DNA from: Cunninghamella blakesleeana
Lineage: Eukaryota; Mucoromycota; Mucoromycetes; Mucorales; Cunninghamellaceae
NCBI GenBank assembly: GCA_017871115.1
Contig: JAFCIZ010000004.1
Span: forward strand, 1,030,501 to 1,094,500
Length of the DNA stretch: 64,000 nucleotides
Reading direction: 5' to 3'
The position numbers were made by a program, and so were the translations under genes. Below, one piece after another: positions 25,760 through 36,992 of this stretch. A model generated the notes under the pieces. It made no database searches and had not been told where the DNA came from. It worked only from the letters and a program-made list of their open reading frames with translations. Within the stretch, counting starts at the first letter, position 1. Every line of letters begins with the position of its first letter.

Positions 25760-26516
25760 ATTCCTCGCCCTCATTTTTTTTAAATATATATATATTATTA
25801 CTAAATGATGTTAATAAAAGGAATGTATTTTTTTTTGAAATCGAGTCATTTTATTATTATCATCAGTATTATTTTTGTTAACATAATATATCTATCAAAG
25901 TAAATTTACAATTTTTATACGTAAAAATAGTAATTAATTGATTTTAGTTATATTTCTATTCATGGATACTTATATCCCAAATATGGATTCAATTTAGAAT
26001 TGGTCAAAAAATTCTTCATTTACTATTTTTTTTTTTGTATTTCCAAAGTTAATAAATAAATAAAATAGATGTATATATAATTTTTATTTTTTATTTGATC
26101 AAGTGACTATTTTACATTAAAAGAAAAAGAAAAAGTGTTTGAAGTAGCGGAGAGAAATAAAAACAATGATGCAGAGATAATAATAAGTAAATAAAAAGTA
26201 ATACGTGTATATATATAAAATAAAAAAATAATAGCAATATAAAGAACCGTATAATTAGTAAATGATGACAGCAAAGAAATAAAAAGAGAAAAAGAGAAAG
26301 AAAGATAGAAAAGAAAAAAGAGTATATGATAATAATAATCAATAAATAATAAATAATTATATATAAAAAAATGGAAAAAGAAAGAAAGAGTAAAAAGATC
26401 TACGAATATTTGATGATGATATATAATAATAATAATAATAATAATGTAAAATAGGCGGTAAAAAATATAAAAAGAAATATGGTATGACAACAAATAAATG
26501 ATCATTACTTTTTTTT
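25760..26516. other. Convergent intergenic region
   Basis: Between the 3' ends of TFB3 and the WWE gene. Purine-rich (GAAA)n-like stretch at 26240-26400 and (AAT)n near 26425-26445. The long minus-strand frame here is only translated low-complexity sequence. Confidence 0.5.
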
Positions 26517-27320
26517 TTAACCTTGAATCACACAACTTAGGCGATATTTCATTCCAAGATATGATAAATAAAACCGAGTAGGAAAGACACGAATGCTTTT
26601 TAATTGAGGAAAGTTACTATCTAGATTTATATAATAAAGAATAAAAATAAGTAAATAAATAAAAATGTAAATAAATGAACGTCAACCCTTTTTATTTTAA
26701 TTTTTGTTATCTTAGATCAACCATTGTTTTTTTTAAAAAAAAATTCATTTTTTAATATCATATGACCATTGAATTTTTTATTTTTTATTTTTTATTTTTT
26801 TTCCAGTCTATTTATTTTATTACCTTTAATATCAACATAAATACCTATTATATAATAAAGTTTTTTTATAATTTTTTTTATCATCAGTATTAAATTTAAA
26901 ATAATCATAATATTAATAATCGAGATATTTTATAATGATTTAATAAATATTACCTCCAAAAGTAAAAGCTTGTTCTATTTTATGATGATTATCACTTTGA
27001 AAAGGAACCCATTGATTATCACGAAAAAAGAGCCAAGTGACCTCTTGAGGATAATCAGTTAAAGTTTGAGAAGTATTATCATTATTACTAGTTTCATTTA
27101 TAGGATTTTCTTCAAATGCCTTGGTAGCAGATATGGTGGTAGGTTGGTGATGTTGATGAGGAAGGTATTCTATTGGTAAACTGGATTTTGTTGTTGAAGG
27201 TAGAGTTGGTATTGGATGGGAAGAAGAGGAAGAATGGTGTTGGTGATGATTATTGGTTGGTAGAGGTGATCCTAGAGGTGGTCTAGTGATATCAACATTT
27301 TGTCGTATTGATCGATGCAT
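26517..27320 (-). CDS. Small WWE-domain protein
   Basis: Three exons: 26954-27320, 26824-26844 (21 nt) and 26517-26620, joined to 156 residues. Residues 1-90 are disordered, rich in His, Ser, Pro and Asn. From about residue 95 a WWE-type domain follows: VTWLFFRDNQWVPFQSDNHH, an IEQAF helix, FGGIYVDIKDSNFP, and a final VFPTRFYLSYLGMKYRLSC strand. WWE domains bind poly(ADP-ribose) or protein partners, but this one stands alone without an E3-ligase or PARP catalytic part. Fungal proteins of this build exist; their role is not known to me. The 21-nt middle exon is needed to keep the frame and the conserved VDIKD. Confidence 0.75.
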
Positions 27321-27576
27321 ACTTTATTTATTTATTTATTATTTTATGTATGAAACAAGGAATTTTTTATGTGAAGCCGTTTACTTTTTTTATTTCTTTT
27401 AGTATTATTATTATTATTATAGTTGTAGTTACTGATAGTGTATTGTTATTATTGGCAAGATCTTTTTTTAATAATGATTTTTTAATAATGAATAAAATCA
27501 AATGGGATGAACAAATAAAAAAATGGTGAAAGGTAAAAAGTATATATATTTACAAATATGGAAAAGAGTTTTATGA

Positions 27577-27613
<37 letters not shown>

Positions 27614-27936
27614 AGAGAGGTGTAGAAATAGAGGTAGAGGTATAGAGTGAGAGAGAAAAAAAAAGTTGAGAGGAGAGAGAAAGAAAGAAAAAAAAGAGGA
27701 AGGACTTATAAAGAAAAAAAGGTATTTTTTTTAATAGCAAACTTTAATATCGTTACACAACACAAAACAAATGTTCAAACTTTACATCATCATAATAGTC
27801 ATCATCATCACAAAATAAAAATAGAGTGATAAAAATAAAAATTCACCATTTGCCTCCTTAGGATCGCCTTTATTATTATTTTATGTATTAACATTTATAT
27901 GTATGTATACACCAAAGATTTTCATTTTATTTTATT
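27321..27936. other. Intergenic with homopurine tract
   Basis: Upstream of the WWE gene and downstream of the MFS gene. Contains a 28-A run (27583-27610) followed by GAGAGAGAGG and further purine-only stretches to about 27720. No gene supported. Confidence 0.5.
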
Positions 27937-28557
27937 TCATAATAGTTTTTCATTAGTACTTCGTTGAATCAAAGGATTATCAGTACCATGTAATTGTGTC
28001 AATACAATTGTATCATCATCTTCGGATGGGTGTTCTTCTGATATTAAAGGTTCATATTTTCCAATTGTATTATTTGTTCCATTATTATGATCCTGTTGGC
28101 ACATATGATAAACCCAAGTCATTGATATTAAAAATATAATAGTACTAAATGTTGCTCCTTTAAATCCATTATCTAAAATAGTAATAATCATAATAGTAAT
28201 AGTAGTTAAATCATTGTTCTTTTCTTTTCTCTTTTATTATTTTTATTTTTATTATTATTATTTACGATATTCTGGTGCATCTAATTATTTTTAAAAATAA
28301 AAATAAAATAATAAAATAAAATAAGTCCATCTATTATTTGTCATCTTTGTTTATACTTTTATCTTATTACAGCTTTTGTTTTAGTTCTTATTTTTCTATC
28401 TCTTTTTTTTTTCTTTTTTTTTTTTTACCTGTGACAGGCCATAATATAAGAGGCGTCCAAGTCCACATTAAGGAGGAAAAAGTATTCATAGTAGCAATTG
28501 CCATAGCACGTAGCTCAGTATTCGCTGTAATAGTTTCACTAGCCCAGGTCATAACAA

Positions 28558-28597
<40 letters not shown>

Positions 28598-30463
28598 TAA
28601 GTTATATTAATAATTGTAAGTATAGTAATAGTTGTAATAAAAGTAAAAATATAACACCTACTGAAGTGACAGATCCTAAACCAGCATGAGTAACAATAAA
28701 TGAGAAATATAAAAATCCAAAGGGCTGAACATTGGCCAATAATAACCTGCATAATATTATCATGATTTAATATTTTCTTTCTTTCTAAAATACTTTATTT
28801 TATTCTATTTTCTCACTCTTTCTTTGCACATATATATATATATATATATATATAAATACTTACATGAGTCCAATTAATCCAAAGGAGGCCGGTATCAAAA
28901 TACACCAAATTCTTGATTGTAATTGATCGCTTATAAAACCGTTACATAAACCAAAAAACATTGTAATTAAAGTATCGGGCTAATGATATAAAATGTACAT
29001 AAAAAAATGAAAAAAGTAGATAAATAACACTATTTTTTTTTGACAGTATATCACTACTCTCCTTTCCACCATCTTCTTCCTCTTTCTATTTCTTTTTTAG
29101 TTAAATAAATAAATAGTACTTACAGTAGTTAATAAATTAGCTGTGACCGGATCAAAACCTGATTTTTTTGCAACAATACCCAAGACATGATAAGCTCCTA
29201 ATGAGATATGAAGTGCTGCCCAACCCACTGTAAAAGGGTAAATATATTTATTACCAAGTAATAGAGATAATTTTGCCAATTTACCACTAGGATTTGATTT
29301 AGGTGAATGTTGATGTGTATCTGATCTAACGTTTCGTTGAATAGCAATTTCACGTTCCTATTGTAGAAAATAAAAAAGGATATATATATATATATATATA
29401 TAAATATTATGTAAATAACTATTTAAATCATTTATATATATGAGTAATCATTATCTTACAGATTTAGATAACCAAGTAGTTGTTGTTGGGTAATCTGGTA
29501 AAAAAGTATAACCAAAGATAGCTAAAAGTAAAGTAATAAAAGCATCGAATAAAAACATCCATCTCCATCTAATAATAGTAATAAAGAAAGGAGAATCATT
29601 TTAATATGTTATATTACTTGGGTTCTCTTTTTCTCTTCGTTTTCCTTTTTTTGTTTTGCATATATCCTTTATGTGTATCTCTTTTCTTTATTTATGTTTA
29701 CCCACTAACACCATAAACGCCATCCATTGTTTTAAGCATCATTGCTTGTACTAAACCACTAATGCCTATACCCATAGCACCACATAAATTCAATAAAGCC
29801 ATTCTTTTTCCTAATTCATGTTTTGTATACCAAGTTCCAAGTAAAAATACAATCTATAATGGTGGTGATGATGATGATGATGATGATGATATATATATAT
29901 ATATAATAATTAAATTAATCAATATATATGTATATATACCTATTGACAAGCTTTTTTATTTTATTTCCTTTATATTATATATATGTTAATTACCCCACTA
30001 TTTTAAAAGGTAAAATAAACAATAGACGTATATATATGGGTTAGTATTTTTTTTTTCCCTTATTGATCCTTTTACTTTATTATTATTATTTGATACTTAC
30101 GGATAGAAACCACTTTCAAATAAACCTAAAATAAAACGAATTACATACACTTGCTGAACTGATTGTACACAAGCCATAGATACTGTTAATATACACCATA
30201 TCAATTCCAATAAAGGTAAATATTGTGAAGGTCTATATTTTGATAATAAAATATTGGAAGGTACTTGCATACTAAATAAGAAGGAAAAATAAAGAGTAGA
30301 ATAGGATTGCACTGAATTAATAACATATATTTACTATACTATATTAATATTACTATTTATTACCTTAAATAACCAACCATAAAAAGTACACCCATCCAAT
30401 TATATTGAGTTCCAGTAATGTTTAATTCTTCTTCCATACCAGATATGAAAGCACTACCTATTA

Positions 30464-30510
<47 letters not shown>

Positions 30511-30750
30511 TTAATAAATTAATATATACATACATACATACATATATACATAAATACATAAATACATACATATACTTTACTATTTATATGTTTCTCTCTT
30601 ACCTAAATTTGAATTATCTAACGTTTTCACCATATTACCAAACATAGCAAAAGCTAATAAACGTTTATCTAATCGTTTCACATAGTTTTTTTCGTTAAGT
30701 ATATATTGTTTTTCATCCATAGCTGATGTATCTTTATCTTCATATCTCAT
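27937..30750 (-). CDS. MFS anion transporter, Dal5 / allantoate permease family
   Basis: Proton-coupled organic-anion transporter of the plasma membrane (anion:cation symporter branch that includes Dal5, Tna1 and Fen2). Twelve exons: 30603-30750, 30364-30457, 30101-30271, 29994-29997, 29702-29853, 29460-29568, 29124-29357, 28864-28979, 28662-28746, 28429-28558, 28266-28280 and 27937-28172, joined to 497 residues. Landmarks: LDNSNLGSAFISGMEEELNI in TM1-2, VPSNILLSKYRPSQYLP, GLFESGFYPGIVF in TM4-5, and DAPEYHNGFKGATFS before the last helix. A 4-nt exon (TGGG) supplies the Pro-Gly of FYPG and restores frame. Another exon is 15 nt. The substrate cannot be deduced. Several introns carry (TA)n runs. 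Confidence 0.9.
28561..28594. repeat. (AT)n in MFS intron
   Basis: 34 bp of pure AT dinucleotides just upstream (on the minus strand) of the acceptor of the 28429-28558 exon. Confidence 0.9.
29994..29997 (-). other. 4-nt microexon of the MFS gene
   Basis: TGGG between a TAATAG-type acceptor (AAAATAG) and a GTAATT donor. It joins CC from the previous exon to give CCT GGG (Pro-Gly) and enters the next exon ATT GTA TTT in frame. Without it the upstream and downstream exons are out of frame and the conserved G-F-Y-P-G motif is lost. Confidence 0.75.
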
Positions 30751-31922
30751 AGTATGTAGTATATATTATATTATATTATATTATTATGTATATATGAAAT
30801 GAGTTTTATATATAAATGTATGCAAAATAATATATGAGGAAGAGAGAGATTTAAAATACAGCTTCTTTTTAAGTAAAAAGGGTATATGGTTATTATATAA
30901 AATATAAAAAAAAAGAATTGTATAAAAAAAGAAAAGGAAAGGAAAGGTGGATTTTATTTCTTTCGACTATTTTTTTTAAGGATTGATATAATAATAAGGA
31001 GTAAAAGGGGAGAGAAAGAAAGAATATTATTTTTTCTTTTATTTTTTTAAAATCCACAAACAATTTAGACGATTAAATTTAAACCAATAAAAATCAATAT
31101 AGACTCCTTATATATTATTTTTATTAACAAATAAATCCGTCGTGCCACCACTACCACTCGCCTACCTCATACATCCGCTTGCCCGCCAATCTATATAACA
31201 AAATAAAATAGAATAGAAATATATCTAGTTTTATTATTAAATGTTACATTCTTCAAAAAAAAAATAATAAAAAAAGAATGAAAAAAGGTCACTTATTGTT
31301 TATTTATTATTATTTATATTTTATTACGAAACAATATCGCCTTAAAAGAATGAAACGGTTATTATTGTTAAAAATTTCCCACTCTAAATAAAATAGGCTG
31401 GGTGTAGTACAGATTCTTGATATGTTTACTTTTTTATATTTAAAAAAAAAATCTGTCAAAAAAAAAAATCGTTCAAATAAAAAAAGATGAAAGGAAGAAA
31501 ACTAAACTTTGATTTTTTTTTTAACCTCTCTGCATCGGCCTTTTAATAAAGATCATCTTTTTTTTTTTTATTGATTTTATTATAATAATAAGAAAAAATC
31601 ATAAATATATATATAAATATATATATCTAAAACGCCCTAATATAAAAAGGTTTTTTTTTTTCTCATTCATTCTTTCTTTCTTTCTTCTTCTTTTCTCTTT
31701 CTTTTTTTTTTTACTTTGTCTCTTGTTTTTTTCTTATATTAATTCATTTTTATTTTCATAAATTTTTTTGTATACTTGAATATTTTATAAAACATAGTAT
31801 ACAACTTTATACCCTAAAAAAAAAGAAAAAAAGAAAACTAAAAGCGAAAAAATATATTCATTCTAGAAAAATCATTCAATTTTAAAAAGAAAAAAAAAAA
31901 ACCTATCATCATCATCATTATA
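30751..31922. promoter_or_regulatory. Divergent promoter region, MFS / zinc-knuckle gene
   Basis: Contains purine-rich and T-rich tracts and a slightly GC-richer patch at 31140-31190. On the plus strand a TATAAAAAGG box at 31641-31650 is followed by an almost pure pyrimidine tract (31651-31713), a layout of strong fungal promoters, then an A-rich leader up to the zinc-knuckle ATG. No other gene seen. Confidence 0.5.
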
Positions 31923-32310
31923 ATGGAAATTTCGTTACCTGTCAATGCTATTCAACCTGCCAATTTATCTGGGGGCCAATGGTAATAATTTAAAAAAAGA
32001 AATAAAAGTGATAAAGAAAAAGATATATTGATCAAATTCTTTCTTTTTTGGTTACTGATTTTATTATTTTTTTCTTATTCCCTTACGCTTTTTTTCTCAT
32101 ACCTAAAAAAATACAAAAATTCAAAATGGAAATTCAAAATAGCGATCACTGTGGACAGGTAACCAACCAAAAGATTAGAAAAAATAAATGATCAACAGTA
32201 ATCTTTCAAATATATTTAGATTCTAACTTTCTTTTATATATTATACCCTTATTTTCTATTTCTAGTATGGCCATAATCGTAAATCTTGTGGTTTATTAAA
32301 ATCAAAATAA
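31923..32310 (+). CDS. 39-residue CCHC zinc-knuckle microprotein
   Basis: Three exons, 31923-31981, 32143-32158 (16 nt) and 32266-32310, give 39 codons and a TAA. The protein is MEISLPVNAIQPANLSGGQ followed by CDHCGQYGHNRKSC and GLLKSK. The centre is a perfect C-x2-C-x4-H-x4-C zinc knuckle as in retroviral Gag, Gis2/CNBP and splicing factors, which usually bind single-stranded nucleic acid. The knuckle itself is built across both introns, each with GT-AG ends and correct phase. A TATA box, pyrimidine tract and A-rich leader precede it. I recognise no family of such short single-knuckle proteins. It is either a true microprotein or the relic of a longer gene. Confidence 0.65.
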
Positions 32311-32830
32311 GAATCTCTTTTTTTATAAAATAATCCCATTTTTATTTATTTATTTTTATTTATATCCCTTTTCCCCCACAAAAAAAAAAAAGTTCGTTCA
32401 TTTCCTATTTCCTTTTTTATAATGCCCTTTTCTTTTTTTTATTATTTATTTATAATGTATGTTTGATGATTATGTTTTTATATCTTTATTATTATGTTTA
32501 TATATATATGTTTTTATTATTACTATTATTTTATGTATGTACGTACGATGTATATGTTTTTTATATTTTATATTTTTTTTTATATATGTTTTATTAATAT
32601 TTCCATTATTCTAATCATAACCATAATAATAAAAAAATTTTTCATTTGTTTATATATTTATTTATTTATTATTTGTGTATATTGGAATGGATATGTGTGC
32701 GTGTGTGTGTGTGTGTCTCATCTTTATTTGTAAGAGTAGAGATTAAAAAAAAAAATGCGGGGTATTATTTCCCATCTTTTCCCTTTATAATTTATTTATT
32801 ATAGTTTTTTGTCAAACCTTAATTTATTTT
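32311..32830. other. Convergent intergenic region
   Basis: Between the zinc-knuckle gene and the glutamine-synthetase-like gene. T-rich with a (GT)n stretch at 32699-32718. The plus-strand frame of Tyr/Ile/Phe codons here is low complexity, not a gene. Confidence 0.5.
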
Positions 32831-34789
32831 TTAAACCAATTCTAAATATCTTTGTAATTCATAATCCGTTACAGCATTTTGCCATAAATTCCATTCATGT
32901 TGGCGTGTTTTTGTAAAATGGTCCACAAATTCATTACCAAGAACAACTCTTGCTACTGAATCTTTATCTGCCATCGCTATGACTGCTTCTTGTAAAGTAC
33001 GAGCTAATCGTTGGCCTTCCATATCCTGTTGTGTTCCATTCATAGCTTCTACTGGAAGTGTTTGTTTGGTTGTAATACCCCAATATCCACATTTTAATAC
33101 CGCCGCAATAGCTAAAGTTGGATTAATATCTGCCCCTGATACTCTCTATGTAAAGTAAAATAGCGCATATATAATAAAATAAAAATAGAGGTGCAACTTA
33201 TTAAAAATCAATTCGTACTATTATGTTCTATTTTATTCCTTTATATATTTATTACCATTTCAAGTCGAGCTGAATTTTTAGAACTTGTAGGTGGGACAAT
33301 CACTCTAACTGCACCTAAACGATTTTCAATTCCCCAAGAAACAGTAACAGGTGCCCAATAATTTTCTACTAATCGTTTATAACTACAAGGTAAAAAAAGA
33401 AAGAAAGAAAATAAAACGTAAATGAATCATCACTTTTTTCCTTTTTTCCTTTTTCCCTTTATTATTATTATTTTTTTTTTTCAATCTTTATTTAAATATA
33501 TATATACCTATTAATAGTAGGAGCTAAAATAGCTAAAATACTTGGTAATCCACGAAGCACACCAGCCAAAAAATGAACCATGGTTTGGCTCATATTAGGA
33601 ATATGGCTTGCATCCTTTTCATCCCAAATAGCAAAAGCATTTTTTCCACTCTCGGTATTTTTCAAACTAAAATGCATATGACCAGAACAGCCAGGCATGG
33701 ATTGATAAGGTTTTGCCATAAAGGAAGCCATAAAACCATGTTTGAAAGCAATTTGTTTCATGGACGTTTTAAATAAGGAAGCACGATCTCCAGCCTCTTT
33801 AGCTTCTTGATAAGCAATAGCTGCTTCAAATACCCCAGGCCCAGTTTCTGTATGCCAACTTTCCATATCAACTTTGAACTTTGAAAGCCAATCAAAGGCA
33901 TTATCATAAAATTCTTGATTTTGATTAGGTCGTAATAAAGAATATCCGCACATACCGACTGTTAATGGTGACAAATTAGTATGGCCCTTTTCAATAACGG
34001 AAGAAGAGTTTTCTATTATATGAATAAAAATATATAATATAATATAATATATATATATATAATGATTATTATATAAACCTTTTTCCTTTTATTATTATTA
34101 ATTTATCTCTATGTAAACACAAACATAAATACGCGCGCGCACTAATGCATCCCATATCTCCACCCCCCCTCTTTATCTTTTTAAGTATTAATAAAAATAA
34201 ACCTTATCTATCCTTTATTTTTTTAATGATGGTGTTACCTTTAAAACAAAAGAATTCAAATTCCACACCGGACAAAGCTGTATAACCAAGTTGTTTAAAA
34301 TCATCAACAGCTTGTTTTAAACATGAACGAGGGCAACAATATAAAGGTTGATGCGTGGTGGGATGAATTAAATAAAGTAAAAAGAAAGGTATATCATTTT
34401 CCCAAGGAATACGTCGAAAGCTTGATAAATCCACTTTGGCTAATAAATCAGGAAATTGGCATTCATCTCCACCAAATTCTACCGCGGTAGAATATAATTT
34501 ATCTTGAATATCCCATCCAAAGATAACAGAACAGAACCCTGGGTAAAATAATAATATTAATAATAATGAATAAACCTTTCTTATTATTATTAATATTATT
34601 ATATATCGTTTTTATTCTTTTAAACATACCAAATCCGTCTTCTATAATTTGTAAAAACTTATTCTTGTTCATTACTTTTCCGCGCATCAATCCATCCACG
34701 TCAATAGCAGCCACTTTTACCTTAATATCATCTTTTAATAAAGATTCGATATTTTCACGCGTACAAATAACTTGATCTGAAGAAGACAT
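32831..34789 (-). CDS. Glutamine-synthetase-family ligase (FluG / gamma-glutamyl ligase type)
   Basis: ATP-dependent amide ligase of the bacterial-type GS fold, not the short eukaryotic cytosolic GS. Five exons: 34630-34789, 34239-34538, 33508-34012, 33256-33382 and 32831-33145, joined to 468 residues. The N-terminal beta-grasp part has VAAIDVDGLMRGKVM. Metal and glutamate sites are visible: GVEFEFFCFK, GPGVFEAAI, PGCSGHMHFSL, WGIENRLGAVRV and LEMRVSGADINPTLAIAA. Fungal relatives include FluG C-terminal domains and stand-alone GS-like enzymes acting on gamma-glutamyl acceptors. The acceptor cannot be fixed here. It diverges from the cytochrome b5 gene. Confidence 0.88.
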
Positions 34790-35701
34790 TTTTTTTAAAA
34801 TAAATATATAAATATAGTTAAATAAAATATATAAAAAAAGAGAAAGAAAAAAGAAAGAAAAAAAGCTTTTTTTATAATAAAAATAAAAAATGGTAAGAAG
34901 TGAAAGAAAAAAAGGCACTTGATCTAAATTTTTTAAAACAATTTATTTCTCACCATCTATATTTGGAAATCTCAGTTGACGCATTCAGCATTAGCTGATA
35001 ACTCATATGACGGCGCTTTAAAACATGATAAAATAATAATAATAATAATAATAAAGCAAAATAGTTATTATACTTCTTTTGTAATATTTTATTTATAACG
35101 ATGCTAATAAATGGTTTAAATCGTTTTCCTTATTTAATTTCTATCATTATTATATTATTTAAATATGATAGTAATGACGTAATTTTAATTCGTTGAATGC
35201 ATAATACATACATTTTGTTTTATTTTTTATTTTTTTTAAGAAAAGCATTTTCTTTTATATCTTTCACTTGGATATAGATTAAAGCAGCCTTTTATTATTT
35301 TTCAAGTGATATTTGCTTAATCAATAAATTAACTCCAAAAGGAAAAAAAAAAAGCAGAAATGACTAAGGCAATATAAAGAGAAACAAACCCTCCAATTAC
35401 CTAAAAAAAAATACATTTTTCTTTTACCCTAGCTCTTATATATATAAAACCTTTCCATCGTTGTAATAATGATGGGTAAATATCCTCCATATTTATAAAA
35501 AAATACCGTGACTGGAGAAAGGCTGTATAACCGAATTTTTTCGGTAGTTCGGCCCCTCTTTCCACAGTGGGGTTTAAAAAAAAAATTATAATTTTCAAAA
35601 ATTTATTTTTTTCTTTTTTCTTTCTTTCTTTTTCTATTACATTATCACTTTATTTTTTTCCCCCACTCTCTCTATTTCACTTGAATTAAAAAACAATAAT
35701 A
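34790..35701. promoter_or_regulatory. Divergent promoter, GS-like gene / cytochrome b5
   Basis: Contains a CRE-like TGACGTAA at 35175-35182 and a GC-richer patch at 35505-35575 with inverted repeats (CCGAA-TTTT-TTCGG at 35531-35544; CCCC...GGGG at 35553-35556 and 35569-35572). A pyrimidine-rich leader follows up to the cytochrome b5 ATG. The minus-strand frame crossing this patch is not supported as a gene. Confidence 0.45.
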
Positions 35702-36535
35702 ATGTCTAAAGTTTTTTCTATTGCTGAAGTAAATGAACATCAAACCAAAGGTGATTTATGGCTTGTTGTTCACAACAAAGTTTATGATATCACTCCTTTT
35801 GTTTTAGAAGTAAGTTTTTTTTTTTTTTTTTTTTTTTTTTCTGTATTATAACTAAAAAATATAAATACACATATTTAATTTATTTATTAGCATCCTGGTG
35901 GTGAAGAAGTTTTACTTGATGAAGCTGGTAATACAAAGAATAAATAATTCAAGAAAGAAAAATAAAATAAAATGGATATATATGTTTGTATTTGTGCTTA
36001 TCATCTCTATTTTCTAATTCATATATTAATAGGTAAGGATGCTACTGAATCTTTCGAAGATATTGGACACTCTGATGAAGCTCGTGAAATCTTGGCCAAA
36101 TACCTTATTGGTGAATTAGATGAAGCTGTAAGTAAACGAATATGATAAAAAATTGGTTGTGGTATAAAAAAAAAGTGGAGGAAAAATGGTGAAGGGATAT
36201 TGCGTAGCAACAAATTTTTTATATATACATATAAATTAATATGATCAAATACTTTTTCTCTTCTATAAAAAAAATTACTATTATTACAATTACAGTCTCG
36301 TGTTAGCAACCACAAGTTAAACCCTATTCGTGCTGGAGAACTTCCTGAAGAAAAGAAATCTGGATCGTAAGTCTATCACCAATTCCATTATTCAAATAAA
36401 TAATTAATATATACAGAGCTTTACTAATATGTTGATTCTCTTTTATTTATTTTTTATTAATATAGTGCTTTACGTGTTTTAGTCCCCATTGCTGTTGCTG
36501 GTTTCCTTGTTTACAAGTATGTCCTCAAGCATTAA
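35702..36535 (+). CDS. CYB5: Tail-anchored cytochrome b5
   Basis: Heme electron carrier for lipid desaturases, sterol enzymes and P450s. Five exons: 35702-35809, 35891-35927, 36033-36127, 36296-36366 and 36466-36535, joined to 126 residues. The heme domain shows [25 protein letters not shown] with the first heme His in HPGG, and [19 protein letters not shown] with the second His. A hydrophilic linker leads to a C-terminal anchor [19 protein letters not shown], so the protein is tail-anchored, on the ER or mitochondrial outer membrane. A long T run follows the first donor. Confidence 0.96.
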
Positions 36536-36947
36536 AAGTAAAAAACTGAAATAATCATTTAAAAAAAACCTTAATTCTACTGTTATCATTCCTTTTTTTT
36601 TATTATTATTTTTATCCTTTCGTTATTTCTTTTACCACTACCGTTTCTTTTTAGATGTTTCTTCTATAAAACTTTAAAATAAATATATTATTATCATGTT
36701 TATTGTTTAAATGAAGTTCAAATCGCCCATAGTGATAGTTACTTTTATATATATAAAAAATATGATGTGACATTTTTTTAAAAATATAAAAAATAAGAAA
36801 ACTTGTGTTTGGTTGGGGAATTTAAAATTCATGTGAGTTTAATTGTTTTATACTTCTTTTTTTCATGAAAAATAGAAAACAAAAGCTTTCGCCCCATTTG
36901 GATATATGAAGATTATATATAAAATAATAATAATAATGAAAATAGGA

Positions 36948-36992
<45 letters not shown>

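Noticed and set aside
26107..26535. Long minus-strand open frames of Ile/Leu/Phe/Tyr codons
   Set aside because: Translation of purine-rich simple sequence in a gene-free convergent region; no motif. Only the end near 26517-26620 is real, in another frame, as the last WWE exon.
32494..32733. Plus-strand frame rich in Tyr, Ile, Phe and Cys
   Set aside because: Low-complexity T-rich 3' flank with a GT microsatellite.
35401..35598. Minus-strand frame MKIIIFFLNPTVERGAELPK
   Set aside because: Crosses the GC-rich inverted-repeat patch upstream of cytochrome b5, with no domain and no splice partners.
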